DNA from: Caulobacter segnis
GTDB lineage: Bacteria > Pseudomonadota > Alphaproteobacteria > Caulobacterales > Caulobacteraceae
Direction: 5' to 3'
Assembly: GCF_029543125.1 (NCBI RefSeq)
Contig: NZ_JARQWW010000002.1
Coordinates: 248,001 to 312,000 of the forward strand
Length of the DNA: 64,000 nt
The notes beneath the pieces were generated by a model, which worked only from the letters and a program-made list of their open reading frames with translations, was not told where the DNA came from and did not search any database. Numbering within the stretch: the stretch's first letter is position 1; every line of letters begins with the position of its first letter. A program made the position numbers and the translations under genes. Below, one piece after another: positions 49,087 to 58,519 of this stretch.

Positions 49087-50433
49087 ATGACCAAGTTCAA
49101 GCGCGTCGCGCTGGCGACGACCTGTCTGCTTCTCACGCCCGCCGCGGCCTTCGCGGCCGATGCTTCCGAGGCGCAGTGGAAATTTTCGGGCAGCGTCCGC
49201 GTCCGATACGAGACCGTCGACGATCAGGTCCGGCCGAACTTCAACACCCAGGACGATCTGTGGAGCGTTCGCACCACCCTGGCCGCCGAGCGGCGCCAAG
49301 GTCCGGTGACCCTGTTCGCGGAGATGTACGACAGCCGCGTCTATGGCGCGGATCGCCGCTCCCCCATCGGCACCAACGAGGTCAACACCGCCGAACTGGT
49401 CCAGGCCTACGCCGCCGTGAAGCTCAAGAGCGACGCCTTGGGTCCGGTGAACCTTCAGGCCGGCCGCTTCATGCTGAACGTCGGCTCGCGCCGTCTGGTC
49501 GCCGCCGACGACTATCGCAACACCACCAACGGCTACACGGGCGTGCGCGTCGACATGGCGCCGGCCGGGGTGAAGACCACCTTGCTCTATGTGATGCCGC
49601 AGGTGCGTCGCCCGAACGACATCCAGTCGCTGCTCGACAATCGTCAGTATCCCGACACCGAGAACGACGATCTGGTGGTCTGGGGCGGCGTCGCCGCGCG
49701 GCCGAAGACCATCGGCAAGGCCACCCTGGAGGGCGAGTTCTTCCACTTCGAAGAACACGACGCGCCCGGGTCCCCGACCCGCGATCGCGATCTGGACACC
49801 TTCGGCGCCCGCGTGATCCTGGAGCCGACCGTGGCCGCCTGGGACTACGAGGTCGAGGTCGTCGGCCAGACCGGAACCGTCAGCCGCGGCACGGGTGCGA
49901 ACGATCCGACCCTCGACGTGTGGGCCAGCTTCGTCCACGCCGATGTCGGCTACACCCGCGACAGCGCCTGGAAGCCGCGCCTGTCGGTGGAGCTGGACTA
50001 CGCCAGCGGCGACGAGCCCGGCGGCAAGTACGGGCGTTTCGACACCCTGCTGGGCATGCGCCGCGCGGACTTCGGCCCCTCGGGCATCTACGCCGCCATC
50101 GGCCGGGCGAACATCATCACCCCGGGCATTCGCCTGGAGGTGGCGCCGAACAAGCGCCTGGACGCCTTCGCCTCGTTCCGCAGCATGTGGCTGGCGGCGG
50201 ACACCGACAGCTTCTCGACCACCAGCGTGCGGGACGCCACCGGCGCCTCCGGCGACTTCGCCGGCCACCAGCTTGAGGGCCGCGTGCGCTATTGGGCCGT
50301 GAAGGACCGCCTGCGGCTGGAGGCCAACGCCTTGATCCTGGCCAAGGGCCGCTTCCTGCAGGACGCGCCCAACGCCTCGAAGAACGGCGAGAACAGCGCC
50401 TATCTGGCCCTGAGCGCGATCACGCAGTTCTAG
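49087..50433 (+). CDS. Alginate-export-type outer-membrane porin
   Basis: A 448-residue beta-barrel protein. Signal peptide MTKFKRVALATTCLLLTPAAAFAAD, then a barrel with FSGSVRVRYETVDDQVRPNFNTQDDLWSVRTTLAAE, which is the alginate_exp pattern, and the closing aromatic (AITQF). The family forms channels for alginate or other sugar acids. Its 3' end overlaps the convergent TonB-repeat gene by four bases. Upstream 120 bases contain no obvious operator. Confidence 0.88.
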   Translation: MTKFKRVALATTCLLLTPAAAFAADASEAQWKFSGSVRVRYETVDDQVRPNFNTQDDLWSVRTTLAAERRQGPVTLFAEMYDSRVYGADRRSPIGTNEVNTAELVQAYAAVKLKSDALGPVNLQAGRFMLNVGSRRLVAADDYRNTTNGYTGVRVDMAPAGVKTTLLYVMPQVRRPNDIQSLLDNRQYPDTENDDLVVWGGVAARPKTIGKATLEGEFFHFEEHDAPGSPTRDRDLDTFGARVILEPTVAAWDYEVEVVGQTGTVSRGTGANDPTLDVWASFVHADVGYTRDSAWKPRLSVELDYASGDEPGGKYGRFDTLLGMRRADFGPSGIYAAIGRANIITPGIRLEVAPNKRLDAFASFRSMWLAADTDSFSTTSVRDATGASGDFAGHQLEGRVRYWAVKDRLRLEANALILAKGRFLQDAPNASKNGENSAYLALSAITQF

Positions 50434-51773
50434 GGATCAGCCTTCGCCGCCGGTTCGTTCAGGTTGAACCGGATCGGCAGGCGAAGGACCGCGCCGTCAG
50501 GCGGCAGGCCATCCTCGCCCCACGCATTCAACTGCATCGAGCGGGCGATCACCACGGCCGCCTCGGCGAACCCCAGATCGGCCGGGTCGGCGCGAAGCGG
50601 CTTGCAGTCGTCCAGCCGCCCGCCCACGGCGGCCACGCATTGGGCGACGCCAAGACCTTGCTTGATCCCCTTGGCGACGGCCTGTTCTGGGAAGACCGCC
50701 AAAACCTGATTGAAGTCGGCCGAGCGCGCCCACTGAGCATTGCTGAGCGCCCGCGGCTGGGTGTGGGTCGCGGGATTGAGGAACTGGATCGGCACGGTGA
50801 CGCCGATCTCTTTCAGAAGCTCTGGCTCAAGACCCGACAGCCGCAGTTTGAACTTGGGGATCAGTTTAAACGCGGCGTCTCGGAAAGCGCCCCTGTTGGG
50901 AGAGACCAGGACCTCACGGCACCCGCGCAACGTTCCGTCGGGCTTGGGAAAGCAGGTCAGGGTGACCCGAGCTGTCTCCAGGTCCTGAGCCCCGCTCCTC
51001 GGCCAGAGCGCCGCCACGTCCGCAGACGTCGGTGCGGCGTCCCAGAGCGGCCGCTGAAGCATTTTGAAGGTCTTGCCGACATTCGTCATCGACCCGGCCC
51101 CGGCCGCTCCAAAGACGATCGGAATCGTCACCGTGCTTTTGGTCGGCGTGCCGTTCTCCAGCCGCGGCTGCATCTCGAACGCCCCTGACAGCGCCAGCGC
51201 GGCGGATCCGAAGCCGAGCCCGGCGGGCTCCTCCGACTTCACCTTGCACTTCTCCAGCAAGCCGACCGTGCTGACTTGGCAATCGATCGTCGCCTTGCCG
51301 CCTACGCCGCGCTTGAGTGCGGCCGCGGGCCAAACGCCCTGCAGATCGTGGGCGCTTGGCTTCCTGCGCCAGTCAGTTGTACGGATTTCCCCCGTAGCCG
51401 TTCGGGTGGTGAACCCGGCCTCATAGAACTCCACCAGAAACCGCACCTTCGCCCCGGCTTGGCGCGACGCGTCCTCAGGCTTCATCCGGAACTTGGATGC
51501 GACAGCCAGACTCGCCTCGCCGAAGCCATAGTCCTTGGGGCTTTCACTCACCACCGAACAGGCATCGAGGGCGCCGTCTGGCGCCACGCTGCAATCCAGC
51601 ACCGCCTCCCCATTCAACTTCGCCTTTCGCGCGGCGCTGGGATAGGCCCGATCAAAATCCTTGCCGGATGGCTTTGACGCCCAGTCCGGCTCGCTGATCG
51701 CCGGCTCCGCGGAGAGCGGAGCCCCAGCGGCGCAAAGACCCAAGACCAAGCCACAAAGAATCGCAGCGCGCAT
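50430..51773 (-). CDS. Exported protein with four TonB-C-like repeats
   Basis: A 447-residue protein. A signal peptide (MRAAILCGLVLGLCAAGAPLSAE) precedes four repeats, ~105 residues each. Each repeat has a W-x-x-x-P type start, GxxxxxC, G-x-L-x-x-C and a final FRMKP-like strand, close to the TonB C-terminal domain. Every repeat has a Cys pair with exactly ten residues between: 61/72, 165/176, 274/285, 379/390. No long Pro-rich linker or ExbB-binding anchor is seen, so it is not an ordinary TonB. It probably acts in the periplasm. The start at 51773 is set by the signal peptide; the long open frame further upstream is antisense to polA. Confidence 0.8.
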   Translation of the reverse strand: MRAAILCGLVLGLCAAGAPLSAEPAISEPDWASKPSGKDFDRAYPSAARKAKLNGEAVLDCSVAPDGALDACSVVSESPKDYGFGEASLAVASKFRMKPEDASRQAGAKVRFLVEFYEAGFTTRTATGEIRTTDWRRKPSAHDLQGVWPAAALKRGVGGKATIDCQVSTVGLLEKCKVKSEEPAGLGFGSAALALSGAFEMQPRLENGTPTKSTVTIPIVFGAAGAGSMTNVGKTFKMLQRPLWDAAPTSADVAALWPRSGAQDLETARVTLTCFPKPDGTLRGCREVLVSPNRGAFRDAAFKLIPKFKLRLSGLEPELLKEIGVTVPIQFLNPATHTQPRALSNAQWARSADFNQVLAVFPEQAVAKGIKQGLGVAQCVAAVGGRLDDCKPLRADPADLGFAEAAVVIARSMQLNAWGEDGLPPDGAVLRLPIRFNLNEPAAKADP

Positions 51774-51881
51774 CACAACCCCAACGAGAATTTCCGCCAC
51801 CAAACCCTTATTCCGCAACGGTAGCAAGACAGTCGATGATCGGGGCTGACCCGGAGCGCCGGCGCGCCTATCTTCCGCGCC

Positions 51882-54728
51882 ATGACCGACACGATCGAGC
51901 CGACCGCCGCACCTGACCGCCCCCTGACCCAGGACGGTCCCGCCATCCGCCTGTTCCTGGTGGACGGCTCGGCCTTCATCTTCCGCGCCTATCACGCCCT
52001 GCCGCCCCTGACCCGCAAGAGCGACGGCCTGCCGGTCGGGGCCGTGTCCGGCTTCTGCAACATGCTGTTCAAGCTGATGCGGGACATGCAGGGCGACGCC
52101 CCGACGCATCTGGCGGTGATCTTCGACCATTCGGAAAAGACCTTCCGGAACGATCTGTACGACAAGTACAAGGCGCACCGTCCGCCGCCGCCCGAGGACC
52201 TGGTCCCGCAGTTCGCCCTGGTTCGCGACGCCACCCGCGCCTTCGGCGTGCCGTGCATTGAGCTGGCGGGGTATGAGGCCGACGACCTGATCGCCGCCTA
52301 CAGCTGCGCCGCACGCAACGCCGGGGGCGAGGCGATCATCGTGTCCTCCGACAAGGACCTGATGCAGCTCATCGACGACAGTGTGTCGATGTACGATCCC
52401 ATGAAGAACGTGCGCCTCGGCCGTGAACAGGTGATCGAGAAGTTCGGCGTGCCGCCGGAGCGGGTGGTGGACGTCCAGGCCCTGTGCGGCGACAGCGTCG
52501 ACAACGTCCCCGGCGCCCCTGGCATAGGCATCAAGACCGCCAGCGCCCTGATCAACGAGTACGGCGACCTCGACACGCTGCTGGCCCGCGCCGGCGAGAT
52601 CAAGCAGCAGAAGCGCCGCGAGACCCTGATCGAGTTCGCCGACCAGATCCGCCTGTCGCGGGCGCTGGTGAAACTGGACTGCGACACGCCCCTGCCCGAG
52701 CCGCTGGACGAGCTGGTCCTGCGCGAGCCGGACAAGGATGTGCTGGGGGCTTTCCTCGAAGACATGGGCTTCCGCACGCTGGCCACGCGCATCGGCAAGG
52801 GCGGCGCGGGCACGCCCCTGCCGGGGATTGGCGCGCCGGCCGCCGCCAAGGCGCCGGTTGAGGCGCCGCCCGAGTCCGCCATCGACCACGACGCCTATGT
52901 CTGCATCCGCGACGTGGCCACGCTGGACACCTGGATCGCCAGGTCGCGCGCCGCCGGGATCGTCGCCTTCGACACCGAGACGGACGCCCTGTCGTCCGCC
53001 ACCGCCGGCCTGTGCGGCGTGTCCCTGGCCGTGGCGCCGGGCGAGGCGGCTTACATCCCCGTGGGCCATTGCGAGAAGGAAGGCCTCGCCCTCGAAGCCG
53101 CGGCCGACCTCGAGCAGATTCCGCTGCAGGAGGTCATCGACCGGCTGAAGCCGCTGCTGGAGGACCCGGCGGTCCTGAAGATCGCCCAAAACGCCAAGTA
53201 CGACATCGCCGTCCTCGCCCGGCACGGCATCGACGTGTCCCCGATCGAGGACACCATGCTGATCTCTTACGTGCTGGAGGCGGGCCTGCACGGTCACGGC
53301 ATGGACGAGCTGTCTCGCCTGCACCTGGGCCACAGCCCGATCCCGTTCAAGCAGGTGGCCGGCACGGGCAAGAGCGAGATCAGCTTCAAGCATGTGGAGC
53401 TGAAGCCGGCCACGCGCTACGCCGCCGAAGACGCCGACGTCACCCTGCGCCTCTACAACCGGCTGAAGCCGCGCCTGGCGCGCGAGGGTCTGCTGACGGT
53501 CTACGAGACCCTTGAGCGCGGCCTGCCGCCGGTCCTGGCGCGGATGGAGAACGAGGGGATCAAGGTCGACCCCGAGGCTCTGCGCAAACTGTCCAACGAC
53601 TTCTCGATGCGGATGGCCGAATACGAGGCCAAGGCGCAGGAAATCGTCGGCCGCCCCTTCAACCTGGGCAGCCCCAAGCAGATCGGCGACATCCTGTTCG
53701 GCGAGATGCAGCTGACCGGCGGCAAGAAGACCGCCACCGGCCAGTGGTCCACCGACAGCGACGTGCTGGAGAGCTTGGCCGCCGAGGGGAACGAACTCCC
53801 CCGCGTTCTGCTGGACTGGCGCCAGCTTTCGAAGCTGAAGGGCACCTACACCGACAACCTGATCGCGGCGATCGCGCCGTCGACGGGCCGGGTTCACACG
53901 TCCTTCGCCCTGGCGTCCACCACCACCGGGCGGCTGTCGTCGAACGACCCCAACCTGCAGAACATCCCGGTCCGCACCGAGGAAGGCCGCAAGATCCGCA
54001 AGGCCTTCATCGCCGAACCGGGCCACGTCCTGATCAGCGCCGACTACAGCCAGATCGAGCTGCGCCTGCTGGCCCACATCGGCGACATCCCGCAGCTGAA
54101 GCGGGCCTTCGCCGACGGTCTGGACATTCACGCCTCCACGGCGTCGGAGATGTTCGGCGTGCCGATCGAAGGCATGGATCCGATGATCCGCCGCCAGGCC
54201 AAGGCCATCAACTTCGGCATCGTCTACGGCATCAGCGCCTTCGGTCTGGCCAACCAGCTGGGCATCCCCCAGGGCGAGGCCGGGGCCTACATCAAGACTT
54301 ACTTCGAGCGCTTCCCCGGCATCGGGGCCTATATGGACCGCACCAAGGCCCAGGTGCGCGAACAGGGCTTCGTGAGCACGATCTTCGGCCGCAAGGTCAA
54401 CATCCCGGAGATCGGGGGCAAGTCGGTGGCCCAGCGGCAGTTCGCCGAGCGGGCGGCCATCAACGCCCCCATCCAGGGCTCGGCCGCCGACGTGATCCGC
54501 CGCGCCATGGTCCGCATGCCCGCCGCCCTGGCTGAGGCCGGCCTGAGCGCCCGCATGCTGCTGCAGGTGCACGACGAACTGGTCTTCGAGGCGCCGGAGG
54601 CGGAGGCCGAAGCGACCTGCGCCCTGGTCAAGGCCGTGATGGAGCGCGCGGCGGAGCCAGCCGTCGCCTTGACCGTGCCGCTGGTGGTCGAGGCCCGCGC
54701 AGCCCTGAACTGGGACGAAGCCCACTGA
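51882..54728 (+). CDS. polA: DNA polymerase I
   Basis: A 948-residue replication/repair polymerase with all three domains. The 5'-3' nuclease lies at ~25-320 (FLVDGSAFIFRAYHALPPLTR, DGDS-like DSVDNVPGAPGIGIKTA). The 3'-5' proofreading domain at ~350-540 is intact: IVAFDTETDAL (DxE), NAKYDIAVLA and YAAEDADVTLRLY. The polymerase domain follows: motif A LISADYSQIELRLLAH, motif B RRQAKAINFGIVYGIS, motif C LQVHDELVFEAPE. The final ATGA-type junction overlaps the aldose epimerase gene by one base. Confidence 0.98.
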   Translation: MTDTIEPTAAPDRPLTQDGPAIRLFLVDGSAFIFRAYHALPPLTRKSDGLPVGAVSGFCNMLFKLMRDMQGDAPTHLAVIFDHSEKTFRNDLYDKYKAHRPPPPEDLVPQFALVRDATRAFGVPCIELAGYEADDLIAAYSCAARNAGGEAIIVSSDKDLMQLIDDSVSMYDPMKNVRLGREQVIEKFGVPPERVVDVQALCGDSVDNVPGAPGIGIKTASALINEYGDLDTLLARAGEIKQQKRRETLIEFADQIRLSRALVKLDCDTPLPEPLDELVLREPDKDVLGAFLEDMGFRTLATRIGKGGAGTPLPGIGAPAAAKAPVEAPPESAIDHDAYVCIRDVATLDTWIARSRAAGIVAFDTETDALSSATAGLCGVSLAVAPGEAAYIPVGHCEKEGLALEAAADLEQIPLQEVIDRLKPLLEDPAVLKIAQNAKYDIAVLARHGIDVSPIEDTMLISYVLEAGLHGHGMDELSRLHLGHSPIPFKQVAGTGKSEISFKHVELKPATRYAAEDADVTLRLYNRLKPRLAREGLLTVYETLERGLPPVLARMENEGIKVDPEALRKLSNDFSMRMAEYEAKAQEIVGRPFNLGSPKQIGDILFGEMQLTGGKKTATGQWSTDSDVLESLAAEGNELPRVLLDWRQLSKLKGTYTDNLIAAIAPSTGRVHTSFALASTTTGRLSSNDPNLQNIPVRTEEGRKIRKAFIAEPGHVLISADYSQIELRLLAHIGDIPQLKRAFADGLDIHASTASEMFGVPIEGMDPMIRRQAKAINFGIVYGISAFGLANQLGIPQGEAGAYIKTYFERFPGIGAYMDRTKAQVREQGFVSTIFGRKVNIPEIGGKSVAQRQFAERAAINAPIQGSAADVIRRAMVRMPAALAEAGLSARMLLQVHDELVFEAPEAEAEATCALVKAVMERAAEPAVALTVPLVVEARAALNWDEAH

Positions 54729-55621
54729 TGAGCGACGCCTGGATCCGGATCGAGCGCGACGGCCTGTCGGCCGAGATCAACCCCTTCGGCGCCGAGCTGT
54801 CGCGGCTGACGGACAGCGACGGACGCGAACTTCTGTGGGGTGGCGATCCCGCCTGGTGGACCGGCCGCGCGCCGCTGCTGTTTCCCGTGGTCGGCGGGCT
54901 GAACGGCGGCGTCTATCGCCTGAGCGACCAGACCTATCCCATGCCCAAGCATGGCTTCGCCCGGACGAAGGCCTTCAAGGTCGTCGAGCAGACTGCCGAC
55001 CGCGTCCTGCTTCGTCTTGAGGCGGATGAGCAGACCCGCGCCGTCTATCCCTTCGAGTTCCGCCTCGACGTCGCCTTCGCCATTGAGGACGGCGCGCTGG
55101 CCAACACCGTCACGGTCAGCAATCTCGGCGACGGCGAAATGCCGGCGAGTTTCGGCTTCCATCCGGCCCTGCGCTGGCCCCTGCCCTATGGCGGCGAAAA
55201 GCTGGAGCACCTTCTCCGTTTCGAGCAGCCGCAGCCCGCGCCGATCCGGCGGGTCGGCGATGACGGCTTGGTGCGCCCGGACCGTCTGCCGACGCCGGTC
55301 CAGGGGCGCGACATGGCCTTGCGTGAAGAGTTGTTCGTCAATGACGCCGTGATCTTCGACGACCTGGCCAGCCGCCGCTTGGTCTATGGCGCTCCCGGAC
55401 ATCCGGGAGTCGAGGTCGCCTTCCCCGACTGCCCGCACCTGGGCGTCTGGACCAAGCCGGGGGCGGATTACATCTGCATCGAGCCGTGGAGCGGCTTCGC
55501 CGACGCCCAGGGCTACACAGGCGATATCCGGGACAAGCCCGGCGTTTTCCTTATGGCGCAAGGGAAACCGAAGGCCTTCTTGATGACGATCAAGCCGCAA
55601 TCCCAAGTTCTGGAATCTTGA
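54728..55621 (+). CDS. Aldose 1-epimerase family protein
   Basis: A 297-residue beta-sandwich of the GalM/YeaD type. Marks are IERDGLSAEINPFGAELSRLTDSDGRELLWGGDPAWWTGRAPLLFPVVGGLNGGVYR, MPKHGFARTKAF with the catalytic His, SFGFHPALRWPLPYG and the Glu near YICIEPWSGFADA. It probably interconverts anomers of a hexose or hexose-6-phosphate. It starts in a TGATG junction with the polA stop, so it is translationally coupled. Confidence 0.9.
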   Translation: MSDAWIRIERDGLSAEINPFGAELSRLTDSDGRELLWGGDPAWWTGRAPLLFPVVGGLNGGVYRLSDQTYPMPKHGFARTKAFKVVEQTADRVLLRLEADEQTRAVYPFEFRLDVAFAIEDGALANTVTVSNLGDGEMPASFGFHPALRWPLPYGGEKLEHLLRFEQPQPAPIRRVGDDGLVRPDRLPTPVQGRDMALREELFVNDAVIFDDLASRRLVYGAPGHPGVEVAFPDCPHLGVWTKPGADYICIEPWSGFADAQGYTGDIRDKPGVFLMAQGKPKAFLMTIKPQSQVLES

Positions 55622-55912
55622 AACTCCAGAAAACAACCAAAAGGCGAGCGACAATTCAAAACAAAGACGCTCTGAAATCGGGTCAATTTAAATACTGAAT
55701 TGGAAGCAATGGATCATACAAGTGTTGGGTCGACGCGAATTACCCTGGTTTCAGCTGCGCGCGACAATCCGACGCGCGTGCAAAGCCTTAGCGTTAAGAC
55801 TCGTTAAACATGTGGGACGCCACCAATGCTCTAGGCTGGGGAGCCTGTAAGACGCGAAATCACTCGTCGTAAATGCAGCAACCCCAAGCCGGACAAGGGC
55901 TAGGGGGCCTTT
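55622..55912 (+). promoter_or_regulatory. AT-rich leader of the chemotaxis receptor gene
   Basis: These 291 bases are strikingly AT-rich for this genome, especially 55622-55720. They contain TTAA-GACTCG-TTAA (55794-55807), two CtrA-like half-sites six bases apart, with a CcrM methylation site GACTC between them. The ATG at 55913 is preceded by an AGGGGG ribosome site. Confidence 0.5.
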
Positions 55913-57841
55913 ATGACGTTCAACGACCTGCGCATTCCGGCCAAGTTGATGGTCATCTTCAGCGTGACCATCGCGGTCATCGTCGCCATGGGCGCGGCGA
56001 TCTTCATCAGCAATGAACGTCTGGACGCCTCGATCCAGCGCACGGAGCAGGCCCACAAAGTGGTCAGCGCCATCGAAGGCGTGCGCTACCGCCTTTCCCG
56101 CCAGGAGAACTCCCTGCGCGGCCTGCTGCTGTCGGGCGATGACTACTATCGCGGCCGGCTCGTGGAATCGCATCGTCCGGCCTACGAGGCCCACGTCGCT
56201 GAACTCGAGACGCTGTTCGCCGGCGACGCCAAGGGCCTGGAGCGCGTGGCCCGCCTGCGCAGCAGCTTCAAGACCTGGACCGACGGGGCCATCAACCCGG
56301 CCATCCAGCTCGCCGCCGACCCGGCCACCCGCGCCCAGGGCGCCGCGATGGTCAACAACGACGGCGTGGCCGACAAGCTGATCACTCCCGTGGAGGAGAC
56401 GGCCGACGAGATCCAGGCCGCCGCCGAGGACGCCATGAAGGCCGAGGCGGAAAGCCAGGCCTCCATCGCCTTGTGGACCAAGCTCGTGGTGATCGTCGGC
56501 GTCGCCTTGGTCGCCCTGACCGCCATCGGCGCGGGCCTCCTGCTGCGCAGGTCCATCGCCGTGCCGGTGACCGCCATGACCGGCGCCATGCGCCGCCTGG
56601 CGTCCGGCGACAACTCGGTGGACGTGCCGGCCATCGGCCGTCGGGACGAGGTCGGCGAGATGGCCGCCGCCGTCCAGACCTTCAAGGACAACGCCTTGGC
56701 CAAGATCCGCCTGCAGGCGGAGGCCGAAGCCGCCCGCCTGGAGGCCGAGCGCCTTGAAAGCGCCGCCGAAGAGGAGCGCCGCCGCAACGAAGCCACCCAG
56801 GCCATGGTCGTCGACACCCTGGCCGACTGCCTGTCGCGCCTGGCTGACGGCGACCTGACTTGGCGCATCGACGCCGAGTTCGCCGGCCGCTACGCCAAGC
56901 TGAAGGAAGACTTCAACGCCGCCATGGCCCGCCTGCAGGAGACTATGGCGGTGATCGCCGGCGCCTCCAGCGGCGTCAGCTTCAGCGCCGATGAAATCGC
57001 CAGCGCCTCTGACCAGCTGTCCCGCCGCACCGAACAGCAGGCCGCCTCGCTGGAGGAGACCGCCGCCGCCCTCGACGAGATCACCGCCACGGTGAAGAAG
57101 ACCGCCGCCGGCGCCAAGGAGGCCACCACCCTGGTCACCTCCGCCCGCGACGGCGCCGAGCGCTCCGGCGCGGTCGTCCGCCAGGCGGTGACCGCCATGG
57201 GCCAGATCGAAAGCTCCTCGCGGGAGATCGGCAACATCATCGGCGTCATCGACGAGATCGCCTTCCAGACTAACCTGCTGGCCCTGAACGCCGGCGTCGA
57301 AGCCGCCCGTGCGGGTGAAGCCGGCAAGGGCTTCGCGGTCGTCGCCTCGGAAGTGCGGGCCCTGGCCCAGCGCTCCGCCGAAGCCGCCAAGGAGATCAAG
57401 TCCCTGATCAACACCTCCACCGATCAGGTCGGCTCGGGCGTGGATCTGGTCGGCCAGACGGGTCAGGCCCTGGAGCAGATCGTCGCCCAGGTGGCGGAGA
57501 TCGACGCCCTGGTGGCCGACATCGCCGCCTCCGCCCAGGAGCAGTCCACCGGGCTGGGCGAGGTCAATGTGGCGGTCAACCAGATGGACAGCGTCGTCCA
57601 GCAGAACGCCGCCATGGTCGAGGAAGCCACCGCCGCCACCCACGCCCTGAAGGGCGAGTCCTCCGAGCTGGCCCGCATGGTCGCCCGCTTCAAGGTGGGC
57701 GAAGTCGCCGCGGCCAACGCCAATCGCGACCCCGCGCCCCGCAAGGCCGCGGTCACCGCCGCCCAACGCCCCGGCGCCCGCGCCGTCCCAGCCATGAAGC
57801 CGACCACCCAATTGGCGGCCGACGAGTGGGAGGAGTTCTAA
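55913..57841 (+). CDS. Methyl-accepting chemotaxis protein
   Basis: A 642-residue receptor. TM1 at ~10-32, a periplasmic four-helix-bundle sensor (33-186), TM2 at 187-211, HAMP at 212-264, a helical linker with another HAMP-like stretch, and the signalling domain (~345-600) with [34 protein letters not shown] at its tip. The C-terminal sequence ends ADEWEEF, a NWETF-like pentapeptide that tethers CheR. No che gene is adjacent. Confidence 0.93.
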   Translation: MTFNDLRIPAKLMVIFSVTIAVIVAMGAAIFISNERLDASIQRTEQAHKVVSAIEGVRYRLSRQENSLRGLLLSGDDYYRGRLVESHRPAYEAHVAELETLFAGDAKGLERVARLRSSFKTWTDGAINPAIQLAADPATRAQGAAMVNNDGVADKLITPVEETADEIQAAAEDAMKAEAESQASIALWTKLVVIVGVALVALTAIGAGLLLRRSIAVPVTAMTGAMRRLASGDNSVDVPAIGRRDEVGEMAAAVQTFKDNALAKIRLQAEAEAARLEAERLESAAEEERRRNEATQAMVVDTLADCLSRLADGDLTWRIDAEFAGRYAKLKEDFNAAMARLQETMAVIAGASSGVSFSADEIASASDQLSRRTEQQAASLEETAAALDEITATVKKTAAGAKEATTLVTSARDGAERSGAVVRQAVTAMGQIESSSREIGNIIGVIDEIAFQTNLLALNAGVEAARAGEAGKGFAVVASEVRALAQRSAEAAKEIKSLINTSTDQVGSGVDLVGQTGQALEQIVAQVAEIDALVADIAASAQEQSTGLGEVNVAVNQMDSVVQQNAAMVEEATAATHALKGESSELARMVARFKVGEVAAANANRDPAPRKAAVTAAQRPGARAVPAMKPTTQLAADEWEEF

Positions 57842-57848
57842 AGTCCAT

Positions 57849-57891
57849 CCCTCTCCCCTCTCCCTTGATGGGAGAGGGGCAGGGGTGAGGG
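57849..57891. repeat. Palindromic CTCTCCC repeat after mcp
   Basis: A perfect 10-bp stem CCCCTCTCCC (57855-57864) / GGGAGAGGGG (57870-57879) with five-base loop, flanked by CCCTCT and CAGGGGTGAGGG. This is a common dispersed palindrome in proteobacteria; here it may act as a transcript end for mcp. Confidence 0.7.
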
Positions 57892-57914
57892 TGACTGCTG
57901 CCTTTCCCAAACTC

Positions 57915-58038
57915 CGTCACCCTAGGCCTCGTGCCTAGCCCAGAAACGGCTGAGCTTCCTGGTGAGTGCGGCGGCCATCGCCGCGCCAATCCAGCCGCCA
58001 CGGAGTCTCTGGGTCCTAGGCACAAGGCCTAGGAAGAC
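57915..58038. repeat. 124-bp inverted-repeat element
   Basis: The left arm CCTAGGCCTCGTGCCTAG (starts 57921) and the right arm CCTAGGCACAAGGCCTAGG (58015-58033) are near-perfect inverses, with CCCAG/CTGGG next to them and matching CCGTC/GACGG outer ends. About 65 bases of non-repeat sequence lie between. It resembles the dispersed 'CGTCATCC-GGCCTTGTGCC-GATCCA' palindromes of alphaproteobacteria. Confidence 0.65.
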
Positions 58039-58519
58039 GGATGTGGGGCGGGGAGATCAGCGGACTTATCCGCCCCCATTTCACCTCCCGTAAGCTCCTG
58101 ACCGTCTCCATCACGGGAAGGGCGCGCGGCCAGCGCTGTGTCGTGAGGGGGATGCGGTCGAGCGGGAAGCGCGACCGTCGGTGGTGGGAAGGAGGGGAGC
58201 AATCCCTGTCTAGACACTGCTCTTGCCCCAAAGCGGCAAGACATCGGCGGCGCGCAACAGGCGTGAGGGGGTTACTCACGCGGACCGGGGCTGGGAACGC
58301 TGATCCCACCCGCCCGTCGGAGGCTTCGTCGGCTAAGCGCTAAGAGCGCTGCCTACCGACAGCTCCCGGATAACGGCTCGCGCGGAGCGGAACGACCTGC
58401 GTCGAACCCGGCACTCCAAAAGTCACATCGCCTGACAAGGGTCAGGCCGCTCCGCCGCCCTTCCAACCTTGCGGGTTCTGATCCGTGGGGTGTTTCGGCA
58501 GGCCCCAACCAATCCGCCC
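58039..58519. other. Gene-poor region between mcp and response regulator
   Basis: About 480 bases without a supported gene. Two overlapping frames (minus 58016-58309 and plus 58041-58343) have Arg-rich, low-complexity products and no ribosome site. The stretch has a perfect hairpin GCCTGAC-AAGG-GTCAGGC (58432-58449) and a repeat AGCGCT-AAG-AGCGCT. I find no tRNA, RNase P, tmRNA or SRP RNA pattern in it. It is downstream of genes on both sides, so it is not a promoter region. Confidence 0.5.

Noticed and set aside
51774..54725. Very long minus-strand open frame through polA
   Set aside because: It is antisense to a complete DNA polymerase I, its product is low-complexity Gly/Ala/Arg/Val-rich without a domain, and it exists only because of high GC. 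The real gene in that frame is the TonB-repeat protein starting at 51773.
58016..58343. Two overlapping Arg-rich frames in the gap after mcp
   Set aside because: Low-complexity products with no ribosome site, lying within inverted-repeat DNA; treated as non-coding.
58340..58460. Strings resembling RNase P RNA (AGAGCGC) and a tRNA T-loop (GGGTTCGAC on the minus strand)
   Set aside because: The RNase P core GAGGAAAGTCCG and the tRNA acceptor/anticodon arms are absent; the tmRNA tag reading frame is also missing.
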